13,056 nucleotides of DNA from Acetobacteraceae bacterium (lineage in GTDB: Bacteria; Pseudomonadota; Alphaproteobacteria; Acetobacterales; Acetobacteraceae), in contig JASHVB010000433.1 in NCBI GenBank assembly GCA_030039695.1, forward strand, positions 1-13,056, given 5' to 3'. Of the stretch, positions 7,844 to 13,056 are shown piece by piece. How positions within the stretch are numbered: the stretch's first letter is position 1; every line of letters starts with the position of its first letter. Position numbers and translations under genes: made by a program. Under the pieces are notes generated by a model. The model had not been told where the DNA came from and searched no databases. It was given only the letters and a program-made list of their open reading frames with translations.

Positions 7844-7938
7844 CCGCGATCGAGCGCATGCGCAATCGCGTTCCGCCGCGTTCCGACATCCAGCTCATTC
7901 ATCGGCCTGGCCGGCGGTCTCCGGACCGGAACAAGTGC

Positions 7939-10206
7939 TTACGATCCACCGGAACTGGCATGTTCGGTCCGCCCAAATCCGGATAGTTCCTCAGCGATGC
8001 GGACGAAAACTCCGTCCCAGTCCCGCGGTTTTGCCTGGCGGAACAGTCGCATCGTCGGATACCAGGGACTGTCCTCGCGATCGATTAGCCACCGCCAATC
8101 CGGAGCCGCCGGAAGCGCCACCCACACCGGACGCCCCAGGGCGCCAGCCAGGTGCGCCACTGAAGTGTCTGCGCTGATTACCAGGTCGAGTCCCGCGACC
8201 ACCGCCGCGGTATCGAAGAAATCGCCATTATCGTAATCGGGACCGAGCGCACGGACGGCAACGTCCGGCGAAAGGCCGACAAGCTGATCCGCTCCCGGTC
8301 CCTTTTGCAGTGAAATCAGGTGAACGTCGGGCAAGCACGCTATTCGGGAGAATTGCTTCAGTCGGAAAGATCTGTTCCGGTCGTTCTTATGATCGGGACT
8401 GCCCTGCCAAGCGATGCCGACGCGGAGGCCATCCCGTGGCAACCGATTGGACCAGATCGCGACGGCGTCCCGTCTCACTCCCAAATAGGGACCGGGCGCC
8501 GGAATGGTCGTGACGGTGGTCGCGAATGCCAGGGGCAGGCTCAGCAAGGGGCATTGAACCTCGAAGTACGGCAGGGGTTCGCCGATCGGGATGACCGTAA
8601 CCCCCGCGATCCCCGCAAACAGTCGAGTCAGGGGCAAAGGCACTTCGAGCACGACCCGCCATCCGCGTTCGACCAACATCGGAACGTAACGCGCGAACTG
8701 AATCGCGTCGCCGAGGCCCTGTTCGGCCCACAACAGCATCGTGCGACCGTCGGCAGGTTCTCCTTGCCAGCGGGGTGAGTCCCCATGGCGTTGCTTCCCG
8801 CCCTGAATCCCCGCGATTTGCCAGCGATATTCATATCCTGGCCACCCATCTTCAAAATGCCCCGACAGCAGGTGCACCATGCCACGGTCATAGTGTGCCT
8901 CGGCCAAGTCCGGCTTGATCCGCAGTGCGGAGTCGTAGGAGGCCAGCGCATCGTCGAGGCGACCGAGCTCCTTCAACGCGTTACCGCGATTGACGTGCGT
9001 CTCGACATAGTCGGGCTTGAACCGCAGCGCCGCATCGTAGGCGACCAGCGCCTCGTCAACGTGACCAAGGTCCGTCAGCGTGTTGCCACGGTTGTAGTGC
9101 GCCTCGGCGTCTTCGGGCCGGATCCGCAGCGCCGCGTCGTAGGCGGCCAGCGCATCATCGAGGCGACCGAGATCCTTCAGGGCATTGCCACGGTTAGAGT
9201 GCGCCTCGGCATAGTCCGGCTTGATCCGCAGCGCCGCGTCGTAGGAGACCAGCGCATCGTCAAGGCGATCAAGGTCCTTCAGCACGTTGGCACGGTTGTA
9301 GCTCGCCTCAGCCAAGGAAGGCTTGATTCGCAGCGCCGCGTCGTACGACGCCAGGGCCTCGTCCAGGCGACCGAGCTCCTTCAGCGTGTTGGCGCGGTTG
9401 TAGTGCGCCTCGGGTAGGGCCGGCGTGATGCGCAACGCCGCGTCGTAGGACGCCACAGCCTCGTCCAGGCGACCGACGTCCTTCAGCGCGGTGCCGCGGT
9501 TGGAGTGAGTCTCAGCTAAGCCTGGATTGAACCGCAGCGCCGCGTCGTACGAGGCCAGCGCATCGTCAAGACGATTAAGGTCCTGCAACGCAGAACCACG
9601 GTTGGAGTGCGCGTCGGCATAGTCCGGCTTGATCCGCAGCGCCTCGTCGTACGAGGCCAGCGCATCGTCAAGACGACCAAGATCTTGCAGCACGGTGCCA
9701 CGGTTGCAGTGCGCCTCGACTATGTCCGGATTGATCCGCAGAGCGGCGTCGTAGGAGGCCAGCGCGTCGTCAAGACGACCAAGGTCGTGCAGCGCGGTCC
9801 CACGGTTGTAGTGCACATCGGCTGAGTCTGGCTTGATCCGCAGTGCGGCATCGTAGGAGGCCAACGCAGCATCGAGACGTCCCAACGCTTTTAACGCAGC
9901 GCCACGGTTAAGATAGTATGCCACGACCGTTCCATTGACAGTGATGGCCTGGCCGATCAGATCGACCGCGATGCTGTTTCGTCCAACCTGGTGGGCTATC
10001 ACTCCAAGCAGATGGAGTGCGTCTGCATGTCGGGCGTCCGCCTCCAGAATGCGCCGATAGAGAGCTTCAGCTTCGGCCAGCCGGCCGCTTTGGTGGTGGT
10101 GAATGGCGGCGCGCAACATTTGCGCTATCGCGCCCGTCGGCAGTGCCGAGCGGATAGCTGCCTTGGATGCGGCTCTCGCTTGCGCCCTACGCTGCTGGCG
10201 GTTCAT
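7939..10206 (-). CDS. TPR-repeat protein with C-terminal GT9-like (heptosyltransferase-fold) domain
   Basis: The protein has 755 residues. The N-terminus is basic (MNRQQRRAQARAASKAA) with no signal peptide, so a cytoplasmic location is likely. Two divergent TPRs (about 31-98) precede ten near-identical 34-residue repeats at 99-438 with the pattern NRGxALxDLGRLDDALASYD followed by AALRIKPD. A last half repeat (439-461) leads into a domain at about 485-745 with EQGLGDAIQFARYVPML (495-511), GIAWQGSP (597-604) and SADTSVAHLAGALGRPVWVA (678-697). That set resembles ADP-heptose/GT9 glycosyltransferases and TPR-fused relatives seen in acetic-acid-type alphaproteobacteria. Role is unproven: glycosylation of a surface polymer or protein, or a scaffold. 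It is convergent with coaX, and a promoter with an inverted repeat lies upstream. The ribosome site (agctgga) is weak. Confidence 0.88.
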   Translation of the reverse strand: MNRQQRRAQARAASKAAIRSALPTGAIAQMLRAAIHHHQSGRLAEAEALYRRILEADARHADALHLLGVIAHQVGRNSIAVDLIGQAITVNGTVVAYYLNRGAALKALGRLDAALASYDAALRIKPDSADVHYNRGTALHDLGRLDDALASYDAALRINPDIVEAHCNRGTVLQDLGRLDDALASYDEALRIKPDYADAHSNRGSALQDLNRLDDALASYDAALRFNPGLAETHSNRGTALKDVGRLDEAVASYDAALRITPALPEAHYNRANTLKELGRLDEALASYDAALRIKPSLAEASYNRANVLKDLDRLDDALVSYDAALRIKPDYAEAHSNRGNALKDLGRLDDALAAYDAALRIRPEDAEAHYNRGNTLTDLGHVDEALVAYDAALRFKPDYVETHVNRGNALKELGRLDDALASYDSALRIKPDLAEAHYDRGMVHLLSGHFEDGWPGYEYRWQIAGIQGGKQRHGDSPRWQGEPADGRTMLLWAEQGLGDAIQFARYVPMLVERGWRVVLEVPLPLTRLFAGIAGVTVIPIGEPLPYFEVQCPLLSLPLAFATTVTTIPAPGPYLGVRRDAVAIWSNRLPRDGLRVGIAWQGSPDHKNDRNRSFRLKQFSRIACLPDVHLISLQKGPGADQLVGLSPDVAVRALGPDYDNGDFFDTAAVVAGLDLVISADTSVAHLAGALGRPVWVALPAAPDWRWLIDREDSPWYPTMRLFRQAKPRDWDGVFVRIAEELSGFGRTEHASSGGS
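8893..9912 (-). repeat. Ten tandem 102-bp TPR-coding repeats
   Basis: Ten consecutive 102-bp units encode residues 99-438 of the TPR protein. They are highly alike at both nucleotide and protein level (recurring gcgccgcgtcgtaggaggcc-type blocks on the + strand), while the first two and the last TPR of the gene are divergent. The uniformity suggests recent unit duplication or gene conversion, and the copy number is likely to vary between strains. Confidence 0.9.
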
Positions 10207-10242
10207 CCAGCTTGCCTGTTCGGGTGGCCGAAGATGGCGCGT

Positions 10243-10271
10243 AGATTATGCACCATCCAAGAATGGTGCAA
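10243..10271 (-). promoter_or_regulatory. Sigma70-like promoter with an inverted-repeat operator between -35 and -10
   Basis: Read on the - strand, TTGCAC (10271-10266) and TAATCT (10248-10243) are separated by exactly 17 bp, giving a plausible housekeeping promoter. Transcription would start near 10236, about 30 bp before the TPR gene ATG. CATAAT, overlapping one base earlier, is an alternative -10 with 15-bp spacing. The spacer is filled by a perfect inverted repeat, tgcaccat (10249-10256) and atggtgca (10263-10270), with a 6-bp centre. A dimeric regulator bound there would cover the polymerase site. The regulator is unknown. Confidence 0.55.
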
Positions 10272-10330
10272 TCTGCAGCAAAGCAACACGATATGGTACG
10301 ACACCCCCCCAGTGCTAGGTCCGCCAGTAA

Positions 10331-10516
10331 GGTCGACCCCGGGGCCGGGATGACGATGTGCTTGCTGAAGAGCGGGAAGCCGCAGCGGTGGCCGGTGTCG
10401 CACCCTGGCGCATCGCCGATGTGGTGCAATTTGCGCCGGGCGACTCAGCGGAGTTGCCGAAAGCCGCAGATCCCACCGGTGTGCGCCGGAGCATGGACAC
10501 CCTCCTCATGCAATGA
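10331..10516 (+). pseudogene. Possible 3' remnant of an unidentified gene
   Basis: The 495-bp gap 10207-10701 holds no clear intact gene. From the stop at 10328-10330 to the TGA at 10514-10516 one + frame is open and reads like protein: acidic DDDVLAEEREAAA, then APWRIADVVQFAPGDSAEL, ending RRSMDTLLMQ. It has no ATG near its beginning (GTG at 10358), no clear ribosome site and no family I recognise. It could be the tail of a decayed gene or chance. A second short reading, 10564-10668 (34 codons, MPRFLQFAADAYCGLL onward), is even less certain. The rest of the gap, apart from the TPR promoter, shows nothing clear. Confidence 0.25.
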
Positions 10517-10701
10517 ACCACCGGGTACTCAGCGGCCGCGTTCTCCCACGTGCGCTCGTTCGCATGCCTCGTTTCCTCCAGTTCGCCGCAGATGCCTACT
10601 GCGGGCTGTTGATCGAAAACGCCGCCGGCACGCTCCCGCCATCACCCGGCCCACCCTCGTCGCAATGACACCGCTGGAGTCACCACCGCTTGCATAGCGC
10701 A

Positions 10702-12069
10702 CTACGTGTCAACGAACCGGGTCGCGGCAGCCGGGTGCACCACCGGCAGGCGGTCTCCCAACCCGAATAGCTTCTGGCGGTAAGTGCCGGCGGTGTATTC
10801 CCGCTTGTAAGCGCCGCGCTCCTGCAGGATCGGAACGACAAGTTCGATAAACGACTCGAGGCATTCGGGCACGACTGTGCGCGCCAGGTTGAAGCCGTCG
10901 ACGTCGGAATTTTCCACCCAGGCGATCAATTCGTCCGCCACCTGCGTCGGTGAACCGACAATCGGCGGCTGCCGACTGCCGAGCACGAAGCGGTCGATCA
11001 GTTTGCGCTTGGTCCAGCCGGGGCCGAGCGCCCGCGCGATCGCTTCGACGTTCGAACGGATCGCCTGCGTCGGCGCATCGTCGATCGGCACGTCCATACC
11101 GTAACGCCCAAAATCGATGCCGAGCGATGCTGAGGCATGCGCAAGCGCGCCTTCCACGCTGGCGTGGCGGCGATATTCCGCCAGCAGATCGCGCGCTTCC
11201 GTCTCCGTGCGCCCCACCACGGCCGTAGCCCCAAGGAACGTCAGGATCGGCCGCGGTGCGGCGCGCGAACGTAGATCACTCACCAACCGCCGCACATTCG
11301 GTTTGGTGCTAGGATTGATGAACATGCACTCGGCATGACGCGCGGCGAAGACGCGGCCGCGATCCGAAGCACCGGCCTGATACAGAACCGGCGTGCGCTG
11401 TGGCGACGGCTCCCACAACGGCAGCGCGTCGACGCGGTATTGTTTGCCGTGATGGACCACACGACGCACGCGCAGCGGATCAGTGTAGATGCCGCGGGCG
11501 GGGTCGCGGATCACCGCGTCGTCGCGCCAGCCGCCCTCCCACAGCGCATACACCACCTGCATGTATTCATCGGCAAGATCGTAGCGGTCATCGTGTTCCA
11601 TCTGCGCATCGAGCCCCATTGCCCGCGCCGCGCTGTCCAGATAGCCGGTGACGATGTTCCAGCCGATGCGCCCCATCGTCAGATGATCCAGCGTCGCCAT
11701 GCGACGCGCGAACAGAAAGGGAGTTTCGTAAGCGAGATTGCAGGTGACGCCGAAGCCGAGATGCGTCGTCGCGTGTGCCATTGCCGGGACCAGCGCCAGC
11801 GGATCCAGCAGAGGTATCTGCACTGCTCCGCGCAGCGACGCATCCGGCTTGCCCTCATAGACGTCGTAAACACCCAGAACGTCGGCCAGGAACAAGCCGT
11901 CGAACAAGCCACGTTCCAGCGAACGCGCAAGCGACACCCAATGCTCGAGTGACGTGTAATCGCTGGACCGGTCACGCGGATGCGTCCACATGCCGTGCTG
12001 GATGTGACCGACGCAGGCCATGTCGAACGCGTTCAGGCGGATCTGGCGGGACTGGGTCATGCCATCCAT
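10702..12069 (-). CDS. LLM-class FMN-dependent monooxygenase, NtaA/SnaA/DszA family
   Basis: This is a bacterial luciferase-like flavin monooxygenase of the NtaA/SnaA/DszA/SoxA group. These enzymes use FMNH2 supplied by a separate reductase plus O2 to oxidise substrates such as nitrilotriacetate, sulfones or dibenzothiophene compounds. The 455 residues match the family length of about 440-460. Visible hallmarks are the TIM-barrel start (LNAFDMACVGHIQHGMWTHP), FDGLFLADVLGVYDVY (56-71), the flavin-site segment GRIGWNIVTGYLDSAARAMG (133-152), QAGASDRGRVFAARHAE (231-247) and VGSPTQVADELIAW (371-384). ATG at 12060 (MTQSRQIRL) is an equally good start; neither has a strong ribosome site. No reductase is in view and the substrate is unknown. 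It lies 100 bp after the CoA-transferase gene on the same strand. Confidence 0.92.
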   Translation of the reverse strand: MDGMTQSRQIRLNAFDMACVGHIQHGMWTHPRDRSSDYTSLEHWVSLARSLERGLFDGLFLADVLGVYDVYEGKPDASLRGAVQIPLLDPLALVPAMAHATTHLGFGVTCNLAYETPFLFARRMATLDHLTMGRIGWNIVTGYLDSAARAMGLDAQMEHDDRYDLADEYMQVVYALWEGGWRDDAVIRDPARGIYTDPLRVRRVVHHGKQYRVDALPLWEPSPQRTPVLYQAGASDRGRVFAARHAECMFINPSTKPNVRRLVSDLRSRAAPRPILTFLGATAVVGRTETEARDLLAEYRRHASVEGALAHASASLGIDFGRYGMDVPIDDAPTQAIRSNVEAIARALGPGWTKRKLIDRFVLGSRQPPIVGSPTQVADELIAWVENSDVDGFNLARTVVPECLESFIELVVPILQERGAYKREYTAGTYRQKLFGLGDRLPVVHPAAATRFVDT

Positions 12070-12071
12070 CT

Positions 12072-12161
12072 GTCATTGCGATGCCTGGCGCGTCGAAGCA
12101 ATCCTGGCCAAGGCACGGACTTCAATCGAGATGGCTTCGTCGCTTCGCGCATCGCAATGAG
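12072..12161. repeat. Palindromic tcattgcga-type element between the CoA-transferase and monooxygenase genes
   Basis: The ends are a perfect 12-bp inverted repeat, tcattgcgatgc (12073-12084) and gcatcgcaatga (12149-12160). Inside, gcgtcgaagcaatc pairs imperfectly with gatggcttcgtcgc. The arrangement tcattgcga ... gaagcaatcc ... ggcttcgtcgcttcg ... tcgcaatga is the form of a repeat common in intergenic DNA of several proteobacteria (recalled, not searched). It nearly fills the 100-bp gap, would be transcribed with both genes, and leaves only a few bases before the monooxygenase start. Confidence 0.8.
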
Positions 12162-12169
12162 ACACTATA

Positions 12170-13056
12170 TCAGCGGAGCGCCTGGATCTCCGCTATGGAT
12201 AGCCCGAGCTCCGCCAGCACCGCATCGGTGTCAGCACCAAGAATCGGCGGCGCGGTTGCCGCGATGCCGCCGCCGTCCGCCAGCTTGAACGGCGTGCCGA
12301 CAAGCTGCTGCGTCTCGCCGTCCGCATCCTGCGCGGCGACCACCATGTGGTTCGCCAGCACCTGCGAATGCGTCATCACCTGATCGACCGTGTGCAGTGG
12401 CGCGCAGGCGACGTTGCGTGCCTCGAAGCGCTCCAGCCAATACCCGACCGGGCGACGGCCGAAGCGTTCCTCCAGCATCGGCACCAGCGTATTCCGTTGC
12501 TCCACACGCGATGCGCCGCTGGCGAAGCGCGGGTCCTGCGCGAGATCCGGCCATTCCAGCGCGTCGCAGAACCGTGCCCACGCGGCGTCGTTCGGCGCGC
12601 CGGCAAGCATGTAACCGTCGCCACAACGGAACGCCTGATACGGCACGAGGTGCCAACTCCCGGACCCCTGCGGCGTCGGCAGAACGCCCGCCTGCATCCA
12701 AGCCACTGCATGATAGCCGAGCAGCGCCACCGCAGTCTCCATCAGAGAGCCCCGTACCCAGGTGCCACGACCAGTGCGCTCGCGCGCCAGTAACGCGGTG
12801 ACGATGCCGCCGTAGGCAGACAGCCCGGTGGACATGTCGATGAACGACACGCCGCAGCGCATTGGGGAGCCACCGACGATGCCCGTTGTGGACATCACCC
12901 CGGCGAACGCCTGCACCATCAGGTCGTAGCCGCGTTTCTCTGCCAGCGGTCCGTGCGCGCCGTAGCCGGAGATGCTGCAAAACACCAGACGCGGATTGAT
13001 CTCGCGCAGATCGTCATAGCCGATGCCGAGTCGCGCCGCAGTGTCGGGCAGGAAGC
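12170..13056 (-). CDS. CaiB/BaiF family (family III) CoA-transferase, 5' end outside the window
   Basis: Family III CoA-transferases move CoA between carboxylic acids, for example formyl-CoA:oxalate or carnitine CoA-transferase, through an aspartyl-CoA mixed anhydride. The visible 294 residues begin FLPDTAARLGIGYDDLREIN and continue with PRLVFCSISGYGAHGP, a family signature. GYDLMVQAFAGVMSTTG follows, then FIDMSTGLSAYGGIVTALLARE, whose Asp (codon 12836-12838) sits where the catalytic aspartate of the family is expected. Further on are RGTWVRGSLMETAVALLGYHAVAW and a C-terminal domain with GDGYMLAGAPND and a final LGADTDAVLAELGLSIAEI. Roughly 100 N-terminal residues are missing at the window edge. 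The substrate is unknown; sharing a strand with the monooxygenase suggests acid activation in a catabolic route. Confidence 0.93.
   Translation of the reverse strand, partial: FLPDTAARLGIGYDDLREINPRLVFCSISGYGAHGPLAEKRGYDLMVQAFAGVMSTTGIVGGSPMRCGVSFIDMSTGLSAYGGIVTALLARERTGRGTWVRGSLMETAVALLGYHAVAWMQAGVLPTPQGSGSWHLVPYQAFRCGDGYMLAGAPNDAAWARFCDALEWPDLAQDPRFASGASRVEQRNTLVPMLEERFGRRPVGYWLERFEARNVACAPLHTVDQVMTHSQVLANHMVVAAQDADGETQQLVGTPFKLADGGGIAATAPPILGADTDAVLAELGLSIAEIQALR

Noticed and set aside
8785..9825. Open frames on the + strand with a repeating PQRRVVGGQR-like pattern
   Set aside because: They are the antisense reading of the 102-bp TPR units; the apparent repeat protein is a shadow of the real gene.
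8893..9912. CRISPR-like array
   Set aside because: The units are contiguous 102-bp coding repeats with no unique spacers and no cas genes nearby.
10249..10270. NtrC binding site (tgcacc ... ggtgca)
   Set aside because: The half-sites resemble NtrC sites, but the gap between TGCACC and GGTGCA is 10 bp rather than about 5, and no sigma54 promoter lies nearby. It is kept only as an operator of unknown regulator.
10424..10440. Sigma54-like promoter (tggtgcaatttgc)
   Set aside because: The GG and GC elements are spaced 8 bp apart instead of 10, and no gene lies suitably downstream.
10660..10670. tcgcaatgaca as half of a second tcattgcga element
   Set aside because: Only about nine bases match the end of the element at 12149-12160 and no partner arm is visible nearby, so chance cannot be excluded.

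Overview
The window is GC-rich and reads as an alphaproteobacterial chromosome segment, most likely Rhodospirillales and perhaps Acetobacteraceae. This rests on the NuoI sequence type, the order nuoI-J-K-L-M-N followed by coaX, and a TPR/glycosyltransferase-like protein starting MNRQQRRA. Taxonomy is inferred from recognition, not from a search.

Positions 1-6695 hold the distal, membrane-arm half of a respiratory complex I operon on the + strand: nuoI (5' end outside the window), nuoJ, nuoK, nuoL, nuoM, nuoN. Together they encode the last Fe-S relay subunit and six membrane subunits, including all three antiporter-like proton pumps. I/J and M/N overlap by ATGA and K/L are 1 bp apart. J/K, L/M and N/coaX are instead separated by 147-195 bp spacers, each holding one copy of a short palindromic repeat whose small hairpin keeps its pairing through paired base changes. 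A different palindrome has been absorbed into the 3' end of nuoM and is translated as a 38-residue tail. coaX (type III pantothenate kinase) follows at 6891-7700; the birA often found between nuoN and coaX is absent.

From 7701 on, everything is on the - strand and looks accessory. Directly after coaX is a fragment of a luciferase-like monooxygenase gene (7712-7843), a decayed relative of the intact gene 3 kb away. Next come a 755-residue protein with ten near-identical 34-residue TPRs fused to a GT9-like domain (7939-10206), a 495-bp intergenic region with a sigma70-like promoter whose spacer is a perfect inverted repeat, an intact FMN-dependent monooxygenase of the NtaA/SnaA/DszA family (10702-12069), a second palindromic element (12072-12161), and the 3' part of a CaiB/BaiF family III CoA-transferase (12170-13056). 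The last two genes probably form a small catabolic operon.

No RNA gene, CRISPR array, insertion sequence or defence system was seen. The most notable signals are the repeats invading a core respiratory operon, the repeat-derived NuoM tail, the monooxygenase gene fragment, and the operator-like palindrome inside the TPR promoter.
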